Shown here one piece after another: positions 16,634 to 23,967 of a stretch of 43,056 bases of DNA. The position numbers and the translations under genes were made by a program. Location: IMG/VR virus record IMGVR_UViG_3300050821_003058, positions 1-43,056 of that record; one strand, written 5' to 3'. The notes beneath the pieces are model-generated. The model was given only the letters and a program-made list of their open reading frames with translations, was not told where the DNA came from and did no database searches. This DNA comes from a virus. Every line of letters starts with the position of its first letter. Within the stretch, counting starts at the first letter, position 1.

Positions 16634-17879
16634 TTATGCCGCCACCGGCTGGGGCACGCGCTCGGCGGCGAGGTCGGCGAAGGTGCGGCCTGGCTCAGCT
16701 GCGAGCGTCGCTGTGCCGCCAGCGAACGCCTGCCAGCGCAGCACGGCAACGTCGACGTATGCGGGCGATATCTCGATGGCGTGGCAGGCGCGTCCGGTCA
16801 TCTCGGCGGCGATGATGGTGGGTGCCGGAGCCGACGAACGGGTCGTACACCGCCTGTCCGGCGCTGGAGTTGTTCTCGATCGGGCGGCGCATGCACTCGA
16901 CGGGCTTCTGGGTGCCATGACCAGTCTCCGATGCACGCTGCTTGTCGATGTCCCACACCGTGGATTGCTTGTGGTCTCCATGCCACTGCGCGGTGCTACC
17001 TTTGCGCACGGCGTACCAGCAGGGCTCGTGCTGGAAATGATAGTGCCCGCGAGAGATGACGATATGGCCCTTATTCCAGATGATCTGCGCGCGCATTTCA
17101 AACGCGGCGGCTTCGAGGCTTTCGACGACCTCTCTGGCATGCAGACCTGCATGCCAGACGTATGCGATTGATCCAGAAAACAATGCCCACGCTTCGCGCC
17201 AATCCGCCCGATTGTCGTTGGTAACTGCTCCGCGACGCGCAGACGACAAGCCGCGATCAACGCGCCACTCGGGATCGTAGTTTGTGCCATACGGCGGATC
17301 GGTGACCATCAGGTGCGGCTTCACGCCGGCCAGCGCGAGCGACACGTCGACCTCGCTCGTCGCATCGCCGCACACCAGCCGATGCCGCCCGAGCAGCCAC
17401 ACATCGCCGGCGCGCGATACCGGCTCGGCCGGCGTCTCCGGCACATCGTCGGGATCGGTGAGGCCTGAGGTGGGCTCCGCGAGCCATGCGGCCATCTCGT
17501 CGTCGGAGAAGCCCACGAGCGAAAGATCGAAGCCGGCGGCACCGAGTTCTCCCAGCTCCAGCCTCAGAGTTTCCGCGTCCCATCCCGCGTTGAGGGCGAG
17601 CTGGTTGTCGGCGATGGCGAGCGCGCGCTTCTGATCGGCGCTGAGGCCGGCGAGCGTGATGGTGGGAACTTCGGCCATGCCGTGCTGCTTGGCGGCCTCG
17701 AGGCGGCCGTGGCCGGCGATGATGGCGTTGTGCTCGTCGACCAGGATCGGGTTGGTCCAGCCGAACGCCTCGATGGAGCGGCCGATCTGTTGCACCTGCG
17801 CGGCGCTGTGGGTGCGCGCGTTGCGTGCTGCGGGCCGCACCGAGGCGATGGAGCGATAAGTGATGGCGAGCTGGTTCAT
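16634..17879 (-). CDS. ParB-domain DNA methyltransferase, interrupted by a frameshift in motif I
   Basis: The N-terminus (1-90) is a ParB-like domain with NPILVDEHNAIIAGHGRLEAA. The methyltransferase catalytic motif IV DPPYG lies at 194-198, and TGHGTQKPVE is at about 319-328. At the SAM-binding motif I the frame reads DPFVGSGT, and one extra base (G run at 16820-16822, ACCC on the coding strand) then shifts it to a nonsense tail ending at 16695. Dropping that base restores TTIIAAEMTGRACHAIEISPAYVDVAVLRW and a natural end at 16634, giving 414 residues. Such N6A/N4C enzymes usually protect phage DNA from restriction. The shift may be an assembly error, a true mutation or recoding. Confidence 0.85.
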
Positions 17880-17900
17880 GGGTTTATTGACTAAGGATTC

Positions 17901-18140
17901 TCACCCCATGAAACGCCCGTCACCACCTATGAGTGCGCGTGCTGGGAACGGCGCACTTTGCGGCGCGGCTGGAGCGTGAGTGGGCGCACTTTTCAGCTGC
18001 TCGCGGAGGCTGCGTTCCTCGGCGAGGGCGCGGTGCGCGGTTTCCATCCATGCGTCGCGGGCGAGGGCGAGGTTGCGGACCTGCTGGCGGAGGACGGCGA
18101 TCTGCTGGTCGCGGATCAGGAGGCGGTCGGCGTCGGTCAT
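17901..18140 (-). CDS. Small coiled-coil protein, unknown
   Basis: The protein has 79 residues. The ATG at 18140 overlaps the stop of the NusG-like gene (ATGA). Residues 1-50 form a likely coiled coil (RDQQIAVLRQQVRNLALARDAWMETAHRALAEE); the C-terminus is Pro/Ala-rich. It resembles small phage proteins often found beside regulators, without a known role. The translational overlap suggests it is made with the NusG-like protein. Confidence 0.6.
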   Translation of the reverse strand: MTDADRLLIRDQQIAVLRQQVRNLALARDAWMETAHRALAEERSLREQLKSAPTHAPAAPQSAPFPARALIGGDGRFMG

Positions 18141-18700
18141 GTGCACTCCAGTGCCCTGTTCGTTACGCTTTCGCCAAACAGCCGCTGGAGCAGGCGCAGG
18201 CGGCTTCCTGCGTCCAGCCCGGCCAGACCATGCCAGACGGGCCGCCACCCGGCTCCTGGGGCAACGTAGGGCGCTTCTCCGGGGTCATCGACGATGCCTC
18301 GGGCGGAGGTGCGGGCGAGGAGTTCGGTGATGGCGTAGTCCGGGAGGGGTGTTGGCGTGGCGGGCGCGTGGCAGATGAGGCCGCCGACGCCGCGGGCTGC
18401 CTTGATGCGTCCCCAGTCGTCGCGGCTGGCATCGAAGCGGCAGAGCACGTAGCGCGACCAGAGCGGGACGACGAGCGTGTGGCGGCAGAGTGTGCGCTCG
18501 AGGAACAGGGGCAGGAAGCTCTCGAAGCCGGCGGCGCGGATGGCTTCGTCGGCGATGCGTTCGCGCTGGACCTCGGTCCAGGCGCAGTGCCAGCGAATGC
18601 CGCGGCACGAGACTCCGCGCTGAGCGAGGCTGCGCGACGGCTCGTGCTGACCCCGATCTAACCGGGTGTCCGGTTTTGGGTCAAGCGTTGCGTGGCTCAT
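18137..18700 (-). CDS. NusG/RfaH-like transcription elongation factor paralogue
   Basis: The protein has 187 residues. The start at 18700 is fixed by ATGA overlap with the upstream gene and a GGAAGG site. Residues 35-130 match the NGN domain in order: RWHCAWTEVQRERIADEAIRAAG, then GFESFLPLFLERT, then VPLWSRYVLCRFD, then WGRIKAARGVGGLI and PLPDYAITELL. The tail (about 150-187: VWHGLAGLDAGSRLRLLQRLFGES) looks like a degenerate KOW domain. Such proteins bind the RNA polymerase clamp and prevent pausing or termination. In a phage this would act as an antiterminator for long operons. The host NusG would be its competitor. Confidence 0.75.
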   Translation of the reverse strand: MSHATLDPKPDTRLDRGQHEPSRSLAQRGVSCRGIRWHCAWTEVQRERIADEAIRAAGFESFLPLFLERTLCRHTLVVPLWSRYVLCRFDASRDDWGRIKAARGVGGLICHAPATPTPLPDYAITELLARTSARGIVDDPGEAPYVAPGAGWRPVWHGLAGLDAGSRLRLLQRLFGESVTNRALECT

Positions 18701-18927
18701 GCGGCCTTCCTTCTGTGCCGGCGGCGTTCGTTGGCGCGGAACTCGTCCGGTCGGGTCGCAAGCTGGTTGATGCGCCACTGCCTGGCCTTGGCGGCGTGGC
18801 AGATGCAGCAGCGGCGGTAGGTATTGCCATTACCGCCGATCTGGATGGTGTAGCTGCTGCCATCGACGTATGGGTGGCCTTTGGAGCAGGCGTCTCGGAG
18901 GAGGCGGTCGGTCACGGTGCGCTCCAC
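18697..18927 (-). CDS. Small HNH-like zinc-binding protein
   Basis: The protein has 76 residues. CSKGHPYV (about residues 14-21) and RRCCICHAAKARQWR (about 38-52) form the two Cys pairs of a zinc ribbon often annotated as HNH-endonuclease-like in phages. A full HNH catalytic His-Asn-His cannot be confirmed. The C-terminus is very basic (RANERRRHRRKAA), fitting nucleic-acid binding. It overlaps both neighbours (16 bases upstream, ATGA downstream). Confidence 0.6.
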   Translation of the reverse strand: MERTVTDRLLRDACSKGHPYVDGSSYTIQIGGNGNTYRRCCICHAAKARQWRINQLATRPDEFRANERRRHRRKAA

Positions 18928-19145
18928 TCGGTCGGGAGGCTGGCGGCGTAGCCGTGATGCGCGGTGAGCACGGCCTCGGCGAACCAGCAGCAGGCCGCCT
19001 CGACGAGGTCGGGGTGTTCACCGCGGAGGCGGACGCTGAACACCGTGGCGAGGACGGCGAAGGCGTCGCGGTTGGAGATGTCGCGCTGCTCGAGGAGCTG
19101 GCCGACGGCCATGGCGATGTCGGCGATGCGGTCGGGGTCGGTCAT
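18912..19145 (-). CDS. Small helical protein downstream of the iteron region, unknown
   Basis: The protein has 77 residues. The ATG at 19145 is chosen because the longer frame runs through the iteron repeats. The sequence is helical with RIADIAMAVGQLLEQRDISNRDAFAVLATVF and EAACCWFAEAVLTAHHG. No family is recognised. It is the first gene below the repeat array, so its transcription may be affected by whatever binds there. Confidence 0.55.
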   Translation of the reverse strand: MTDPDRIADIAMAVGQLLEQRDISNRDAFAVLATVFSVRLRGEHPDLVEAACCWFAEAVLTAHHGYAASLPTEWSAP

Positions 19146-19151
19146 CGGGCT

Positions 19152-19299
19152 GCGCCATTTGCGCCATAACGCTGCGCCATAAACCGCCTCAGGATGGGGG
19201 ATGCTGCGCCATAAACTCGCCGCTTTAGCGGCGTTATGGCGCAAAGCCATCCCCGGCGGACCTTTCCCGCGCCATAACCGCGCCATAACCGCGCCATAA
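19152..19299. repeat. Iteron-like array of GCGCCATAA
   Basis: Six exact direct copies of GCGCCATAA start at 19161, 19174, 19206, 19269, 19280 and 19291. One inverted copy lies at 19234-19242, and a degenerate copy (GCGCCATTT) starts at 19152. The last three are spaced exactly 11 bases apart, one helical turn. The array occupies the non-coding gap right after the RepA-like helicase gene. This arrangement is typical of plasmid or phage replication origins with initiator-binding iterons, or of an autoregulatory operator. Confidence 0.85.
19197..19254. other. Long hairpin inside the iteron array, candidate origin element
   Basis: The arms are GGGGATG, GCGCCATAA and CGCCGCT on the left, and AGCGGCG, TTATGGCGC and CATCCCC on the right, with a 2-base loop and bulges of 2-5 bases. 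Two iterons form the middle of the arms. Such structures are seen as single-strand initiation sites near RepA-type helicases (RSF1010 family). A terminator role is also possible, but neither side has a T-run. Confidence 0.6.
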
Positions 19300-19304
19300 C
19301 AGAA

Positions 19305-20549
19305 TCACCCATATCGGCCCCCCGGACGCTTGGCGTTGTTGACGCGGAGGCCGATGACATCCTTGCGGTTGGCATCCTTGTAGGTCTCCTGGGCGAGCAG
19401 GCCGGAGCCGAGCCAGGTCTTGATGACGTTGGCGGCCTGGGCTTCGGTGAGGCGGAACATCTCGACCAGCACGGCGCCGGCCCATCGCTCGCCGCCGCCG
19501 CGTCGGCTGTGGGTGTAGCGACCGCCACCTGGGATGCCGGCATCGATCCGGTCGAGGGCGAGGTTGCAATCCGGGGCGGGCATGCTGTCCCAGACCGACG
19601 GCGGTTCCCACGCCTCGATGACGACCACCTGATCGCCGTGCGGATAGATCGCATCGGCGTTGTCGAGCGTGACGTGGCCGAGATGGAACCAACTGGCTTT
19701 GGGTGCGCGCGGCGCGAGATTGGCCTTGGCATCGTCGAGCCTCGCGTATTGCAGTCGGTCGTCGGGGGGCACGCCGAGGGCATTGGCGTCCTCCTCCGTC
19801 ATGGTGGAGAGCAGCAGACCGACCCTGGCGCTGTCGGTGAGGGCTTTGGCGCCGCGTGCGGCCTCGATGCTGTCCACCATGCCCTTGCGGACGTGATGGG
19901 CGAGCAGGACCGCGCAATCGCCATACCGCGCCACGCGGCGCCAGGCTGCGGCGGCCTGTATCATCTGAGGGTTAGAGTTCTCTTCTAACGTGTGGCTTTC
20001 AGCGAAGGGATCGACGGCGAGAACGCCGATCTTCTCGTCTTTCACCCGCTCGATGATGGCTTTTTCGTCGGGATGCACGACCGAAAAACCGTCGTCACCA
20101 TTGGCTGCGATCCGCACCGCGCGATCGGACGGCGAGACGAAGAACCGGCCGGCGATGTCGGCGTTGGTGATGCCGTAGCGCATGGCGAGTGCGGTGACGC
20201 GGCGGTCGACCTCTTCCTGGGGATCTTCGAGGTTGAGCAGCGCGGTGTTGCATTGGAGATGGATGCGGGTTTTCAGGAACGAGCGGTTGATGGCAAGTTC
20301 CATGCACATCGCCAGGATAAGGCTGGATTTTCCTGTGCCGCCCGGAGCGATCAGCAGGGTGACGAAGCCGCGGATGAGCTGGGTGCCGTAGAGCCATTGG
20401 CGGTGCGGGATCTGTGACGGATCGAGGATGCGCAGCGGCTGCAGGCCGAACGGCTCGGGAGGCGTCGCTTCCGCTTCTTCCTCGCGGTCGTAGACCACGC
20501 GCGGCCGGTAGCCGCCCGCCTCATAGCTTCGCCTTGTGTGGTCAACCAT
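19305..20549 (-). CDS. RepA-like hexameric replicative helicase (AAA_25 / RecA-fold ATPase)
   Basis: The protein has 414 residues. The start at 20549 has a GGGGAGG site and overlaps the upstream stop by 8 bases. Walker A is APGGTGKSS (68-76) and Walker B is IGVLAVDPF (174-182). LLAHHVRKG (about 214-222) supplies the sensor histidine region seen in plasmid RepA/DnaB-like helicases. ALLNLEDPQEEVDRR (about 103-117) is the family's LEDP block. The C-terminal 120 residues form a winged-helix-like domain. With the iteron array directly downstream, it is the best candidate for the phage's own replication helicase. Confidence 0.85.
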   Translation of the reverse strand: MVDHTRRSYEAGGYRPRVVYDREEEAEATPPEPFGLQPLRILDPSQIPHRQWLYGTQLIRGFVTLLIAPGGTGKSSLILAMCMELAINRSFLKTRIHLQCNTALLNLEDPQEEVDRRVTALAMRYGITNADIAGRFFVSPSDRAVRIAANGDDGFSVVHPDEKAIIERVKDEKIGVLAVDPFAESHTLEENSNPQMIQAAAAWRRVARYGDCAVLLAHHVRKGMVDSIEAARGAKALTDSARVGLLLSTMTEEDANALGVPPDDRLQYARLDDAKANLAPRAPKASWFHLGHVTLDNADAIYPHGDQVVVIEAWEPPSVWDSMPAPDCNLALDRIDAGIPGGGRYTHSRRGGGERWAGAVLVEMFRLTEAQAANVIKTWLGSGLLAQETYKDANRKDVIGLRVNNAKRPGGRYG

Positions 20550-21030
20550 GGGGGCGACCTCCCCGTGGTGCTGGTGGTAACGCGAACCACACCTCAGTCC
20601 TGACGATTTCCGAGACCTTGGCTTCGGCAAGCGGGAAGCCGGCACTGCCGTTGAGGCCGTGAGCTTCTGCCATCAGGGAACCCCATGGCTTGCGTTCAGC
20701 GATCATTGGCCGGAGCAGGTGCTTGATGCGCGCGGTCGCGATCTCGCGCCGGTTGCGGTCATCGTCCAGCATCGACGCGGCAAGTTTTTTGCAACTGGCG
20801 TCTGTTATGCCGCTTTTCTCGCACAGCGCGGCAATGTGCCAGGCGAGTTCCCGCGCGGCCTCGGGCTCGGAGAAGATGCCGGCGGCGACCAGGGCGTCGA
20901 GGCGGTGCGCCTCGTCCGCAGCCCAGTTCCGCAGCGTGGCCGTATAGGCCCGCTCGGCGGTGACCAGCACGATGGGTCCGAGGGACCGGACGGTCATGCG
21001 CGGGACTGACATGCGTAGGGGTACGGCCAT
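20542..21030 (-). CDS. Unknown protein upstream of the helicase
   Basis: The protein has 162 residues. The start at 21030 has GGTGGAG 8-14 bases before the ATG; the frame further upstream (to 21123) crosses the hairpin region. The protein is largely helical (AYTATLRNWAADEAHRLDALVAAG, SEPEAARELAWHIAALCEKSG, ATARIKHLLRPMIAERKPWGSL). No motif is known to me. Tight linkage to the helicase (8-base overlap) suggests a helicase loader or replication accessory role, as inference only. Confidence 0.6.
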   Translation of the reverse strand: MAVPLRMSVPRMTVRSLGPIVLVTAERAYTATLRNWAADEAHRLDALVAAGIFSEPEAARELAWHIAALCEKSGITDASCKKLAASMLDDDRNRREIATARIKHLLRPMIAERKPWGSLMAEAHGLNGSAGFPLAEAKVSEIVRTEVWFALPPAPRGGRPHG

Positions 21031-21133
21031 GGCACAGCTCCACCGGTTGACGGCTGGAGGGCTTTCGGCGATACCTGGATCGTTGGTTCCTGGTGCCGCT
21101 TGGCCGCCCTCCGGCCGAAGCATTCAGTTTCAG

Positions 21134-21163
21134 ACGGCCTCGGTGTTTCCGCACCGGGGCCGT
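21134..21163. terminator. GC-rich hairpin between operon segments
   Basis: The stem is ACGGCC-T-CGGTG paired with CACCG-G-GGCCGT, with a 6-base loop. On the plus strand it is followed by TTT; on the minus strand, the direction of the flanking genes, it lacks a T-run. It sits in the 178-base gap between 21030 and 21209. It could be an attenuator acting with the NusG-like protein, or a processing site. Confidence 0.4.
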
Positions 21164-21208
21164 TTCCATATGCGGCCTGTTCCGTAACCGAGTCCAGCGC
21201 CCGTCCGC

Positions 21209-21541
21209 TCAATGCAGCCTCCCCCGCGGGAGCCGCAGCGCGTGCTCGCGCAGTGACGCGGCCATGACCGTGAGGCAATCGCGGTCGGTGGGAGCGACCG
21301 CCCACATCGCCGCCACCACGTCCTCCACCACGGCGGCCAGCTCCAGCGCGTGCTCGCGCTTCAGCCCGATCCCGGCGATCGGCTCGCCGTCCAGCTCGAC
21401 GACGAGCCCGACCAGCGGCAGGCTCGGGTCGAGACGGTGGCGCCCGACGCCGACCGCTAGCTTGGCGCCGGCCGGGGCATGGAGGTACGCCGCGAGGAAC
21501 GCCATCACGTCGCCGCCGCGGCCGAGGTTGCGCTGGGTCAT
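21209..21541 (-). CDS. Unknown early protein
   Basis: The protein has 110 residues, mixed alpha/beta. The middle has VGLVVELDGEPIAGIGLKREHALELAAVVEDVVAAM, a beta-hairpin then a helix. No family is recognised. It starts by ATGA overlap with the upstream 79-residue gene and is the last gene before the hairpin at 21134-21163. Confidence 0.55.
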   Translation of the reverse strand: MTQRNLGRGGDVMAFLAAYLHAPAGAKLAVGVGRHRLDPSLPLVGLVVELDGEPIAGIGLKREHALELAAVVEDVVAAMWAVAPTDRDCLTVMAASLREHALRLPRGRLH

Positions 21542-21777
21542 GCGGCCGCCCCGCGCAAACGCCTGTCCACCTCTTCCGCCATCGCGTAGCCCTCGGCTAC
21601 GGCGTCCCAGCTCTCCTCTCGCATCGCTGCGTCCAGCGCTGACATGACGGTGCGCACCTGGAGATACACCGGACCACTGCCAGGCGCCGCGAAGCCTGCG
21701 CCCCGGTCGATCTCGTCGCGCTCGCGGTTGGTGCGCCGTGCCTTTGCGACCAACGCCGCCACCTCTTGCTGGGTCAT
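21538..21777 (-). CDS. Small helical protein, unknown
   Basis: The protein has 79 residues and is mostly helical and charged (EVAALVAKARRTNRERDEIDRG, then SALDAAMREESWDAVAEGYAMAEEVDRRL). It is flanked by ATGA overlaps on both sides, so it is translated as part of a chain. No motif is visible. Confidence 0.55.
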   Translation of the reverse strand: MTQQEVAALVAKARRTNRERDEIDRGAGFAAPGSGPVYLQVRTVMSALDAAMREESWDAVAEGYAMAEEVDRRLRGAAA

Positions 21778-22343
21778 TCGCGGATATCCAAAATGTCCGC
21801 GACGGTCATCTCAGGGTGGTCGTACCAATCCGGGTGATCGTCCACGATGTCCTGCAGCAGCTTGGCAACCGCCGTCGCCTCGTGGGCTTTCTTCCGCTTC
21901 AGCGCGATCACATCGAGCACCTCATACAGCGTCATGCGGACCAGCATCTTGCGCTCGGCGGTCTCGCCTTCATCCCAGGCCGCGTAGACCTTCAGCCACC
22001 GGAAATCGAAGTCGTCATCGACGATGTCGGCAAAGTCGCCCTGAGTGTTGCCACCCGCACCCGTGACCCACGCCGCCGCGCGCTTCCGCTTCTGATCATC
22101 CTCCGTGGTGTCCGATTTGTAGTTCTTGAACGTGGTCCCGGCGCCGACCCGCATCAGCGACCGCACATGCGGCTTCGGCTGACCAGCCTCTTGGCACGCC
22201 GGGCAGCGGCAGCGGCATTCGCAGACACCCGCCGCCACATAGCGATGGACCAGGAGCGATGCTGCCTCGGCGGTTTGGTAGCCGCCGCCGTCGGGGTCTA
22301 ATTCGTTGACGATGTCACGCACGTCGTCTTTCAGCTTGCTCAC
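21774..22343 (-). CDS. Cys-rich protein, possible metal-binding replication accessory
   Basis: The protein has 189 residues from a GTG start at 22343, with GGGAG 8-12 bases upstream; the start lies inside the 3' end of the ParB-like gene (29-base overlap). Residues 37-48 contain CECRCRCPAC, four cysteines that could bind zinc. The centre has WLKVYAAWDEGETAERKMLVRMTLYEVLDVIALKRKKAHE, a long helical segment. The function is unknown; the location suggests a role in DNA metabolism. Confidence 0.6.
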   Translation of the reverse strand: MSKLKDDVRDIVNELDPDGGGYQTAEAASLLVHRYVAAGVCECRCRCPACQEAGQPKPHVRSLMRVGAGTTFKNYKSDTTEDDQKRKRAAAWVTGAGGNTQGDFADIVDDDFDFRWLKVYAAWDEGETAERKMLVRMTLYEVLDVIALKRKKAHEATAVAKLLQDIVDDHPDWYDHPEMTVADILDIRE

Positions 22344-23142
22344 TGACGAATCTCCCGTGCAATTCGTTGATCCATTCGTGGGCTGCCTCGAGCTGGGGCC
22401 CGAACACATGGTCGAAGCCGGTGAAGCGACCTTCGAACAGCGCATCCACCGACACCTGTTCGTTGACCAGGCGCAGCGCGGCTAAAGCTGCTGACCAGTT
22501 CTGAGCTGGCGGTGCGGCTAACTCGCGCAGCTTCGCTTTCGCTGCGTCGGAGAGGAATGGCGATGGGGCTTGTCCAGTCTCAGCACTGTGCTGTTTCTGG
22601 ACAACATCCGTCACAGTCTGCGGTGATTTAAGCCCAAGCACCTCTGCGACCTGCCGATGCGTCTTGCCCTCGTCCTTCAGTCGGATAATCTCAGCGTCGC
22701 GCGTAGCCCTGGCGGCGTTACGCGCCTTCGCTGTCAGCTTCTCTGCCCAACTACCGGAGCACCGAAGCAATGCCGCCACCGCCTCGACATCACACGGATC
22801 GACCAACTCATTGCGGCACGCAGTTTCATACGCCCTGCTGTAATCCCCAGACGCGCGCTGCAAGCCATGTGAGGCATTCGCCGACAAAGACCATAACAAC
22901 GCATCGCGCCGCGACCCGACCCGAACGTCGGTAGCGATAAACTCGTTCTCCAGAACCTTGTTCGCGTGCCAACGATGAAATCCATCAGCCAGCCATAACG
23001 TCTGGTCGTCGCGAAAAACCACGACCGGCGGAAACGTTGTACCATCGACCAGGAGCTGTACGTAGTTTTCCAGCACCGAGCGGTCGATTTCCGCACGCGG
23101 CTGTAATTCCGCGTCTAACGTGATTGCGTCTAGCGGTGTCAT
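22315..23142 (-). CDS. ParB-like nuclease-domain protein
   Basis: The protein has 275 residues. The ATG at 23142 has AGGAGGG 10-16 bases upstream and overlaps the VRR-NUC stop (ATGA). Residues 1-80 hold the ParB/Srx fold with FPPVVVFRDDQTLWLADGFHRWHAN (about 37-61); ADGFHR matches the GxHR-type active motif. Residues 140-175 form a helix-turn-helix (RLKDEGKTHRQVAEVLGLKSPQTVTDVV). A helical tail follows. No ParA partner is seen, so partition is not supported; a DNA-binding regulator or nuclease is more likely. It is separate from the ParB domain of the 16634-17879 methyltransferase. Confidence 0.75.
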   Translation of the reverse strand: MTPLDAITLDAELQPRAEIDRSVLENYVQLLVDGTTFPPVVVFRDDQTLWLADGFHRWHANKVLENEFIATDVRVGSRRDALLWSLSANASHGLQRASGDYSRAYETACRNELVDPCDVEAVAALLRCSGSWAEKLTAKARNAARATRDAEIIRLKDEGKTHRQVAEVLGLKSPQTVTDVVQKQHSAETGQAPSPFLSDAAKAKLRELAAPPAQNWSAALAALRLVNEQVSVDALFEGRFTGFDHVFGPQLEAAHEWINELHGRFVSEQAERRRA

Positions 23143-23573
23143 AAATGCACCCTCCTGGCCCGCGGCACGCCCCACGCATCGAGCAATTTCAGCACGTCCA
23201 GCTCATCGCGTGCGACGCCGAACGCGCACTGTGCGCGCTGCAACGAGACCGACATCTCGCGCTGCGGCACCGACAGCACGCCGGTATCGGATTTAAGTTC
23301 GATCCAGAATGCGCGGCCGCGATGCAGGACACAGAGATCCGGCACGCCAGCGCAGATTCCGCGCGCGATGCGCGTGCCCGGGATGCCGGCGAAGTTCGCC
23401 TGATCGATGCTGAACCAGCACACGCCATCGGCCGACACGTGCCCCTCGCGGCACAGCTCGAGGCGTAGCACGGCGGCGATGCGGCGCTGCATCGCGTGCT
23501 CGGACGGCGCCTGCGTGGTCAGCTTCAGCGGCACCGCCCGGCGGGACCGTCGCACGGGTGCGCTCGCGCTCAC
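23139..23573 (-). CDS. VRR-NUC domain nuclease
   Basis: The protein has 144 residues from a GTG at 23573 that overlaps the stop of the upstream gene (GTGA). The PD-(D/E)XK core of VRR-NUC proteins is visible: GVPDLCVLHRGRAFWIELK (about 81-99), with D84, E97 and K99 as metal ligands, and then QREMSVSLQRAQCAFGVARD. Stand-alone VRR-NUC proteins in phages act as Holliday-junction or structure-specific nucleases. The first seven codons are identical in DNA to those of the next upstream gene. Confidence 0.85.
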   Translation of the reverse strand: MSASAPVRRSRRAVPLKLTTQAPSEHAMQRRIAAVLRLELCREGHVSADGVCWFSIDQANFAGIPGTRIARGICAGVPDLCVLHRGRAFWIELKSDTGVLSVPQREMSVSLQRAQCAFGVARDELDVLKLLDAWGVPRARRVHL

Positions 23574-23800
23574 TGAGACCGGCCCCCGAGCAGGGCGATG
23601 GACCAGTCGAGGAAATCGCGCCGCGATGGCTCCTGGCCGCAGTAGCGCGCGAGCCGTTCGGGGTTGTGGCGGACGCTCTCGAACAGCCGCAGCATCTGCG
23701 CCGCTTGCCACTCCGGCGACGCCTCGCCGACCGGCGCCGCCATCTTCGGCACGGCCTCCGTCGGAAACAGCAGGAGTTGCACGGGTGCGCTCGCGCTCAC
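23570..23800 (-). CDS. Small unknown protein sharing a duplicated 5' end with the VRR-NUC gene
   Basis: The protein has 76 residues from a GTG at 23800, overlapping the upstream stop as GTGA. The first 22 bases (23779-23800) are identical to 23552-23573. The protein is helical (EWQAAQMLRLFESVRHNPERLARYCG, then RRDFLDWSIALLG). No family is recognised. It is small, neutral and without cysteines. Confidence 0.6.
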   Translation of the reverse strand: MSASAPVQLLLFPTEAVPKMAAPVGEASPEWQAAQMLRLFESVRHNPERLARYCGQEPSRRDFLDWSIALLGGRSQ

Positions 23801-23967
23801 GACGCTGCCTCCGCAGCGGCAGCCGCTTCCGCTCGCGCGCGCCCTTCGCGATACGCCGCCACGAGCTGGGGAACCGCCGCGCAGAGGGCGCACAGCACGG
23901 CGGTCGCGTGCTCCGGCGGGGCGGTGGCGAGCACGCGCTCGCAGATTCCGCAGGTGCGCTCGCTCAT
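23797..23967 (-). CDS. Small two-CxxC zinc-ribbon protein
   Basis: The protein has 56 residues. The start at 23967 overlaps the upstream stop (ATGA). A run of eight G on the coding strand (23972-23979) serves as the ribosome-binding site. CGIC (about 6-9) and CALC (about 26-29) form a zinc ribbon; the tail is Ala/Arg-rich helix. Similar tiny zinc proteins are common in early phage operons. The function is not known. Confidence 0.6.
   Translation of the reverse strand: MSERTCGICERVLATAPPEHATAVLCALCAAVPQLVAAYREGRARAEAAAAAEAAS

Noticed and set aside
16634-17290. Separate 218-codon gene in the alternative frame of the methyltransferase
   Set aside because: Only its last 60 codons make sense, and they are the missing methyltransferase C-terminus; the upstream part is the shifted frame of the same gene.
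19152-19299. CRISPR-like repeat array
   Set aside because: The repeats are only 9 bases, spacing is 2-54 bases, one copy is inverted and no cas genes are present. Iterons explain it better.
22315-23142. Plasmid-type ParB partition protein
   Set aside because: A ParB fold is present but no ParA ATPase and no parS-like palindromes were seen; it is described only as ParB-like nuclease-domain protein.
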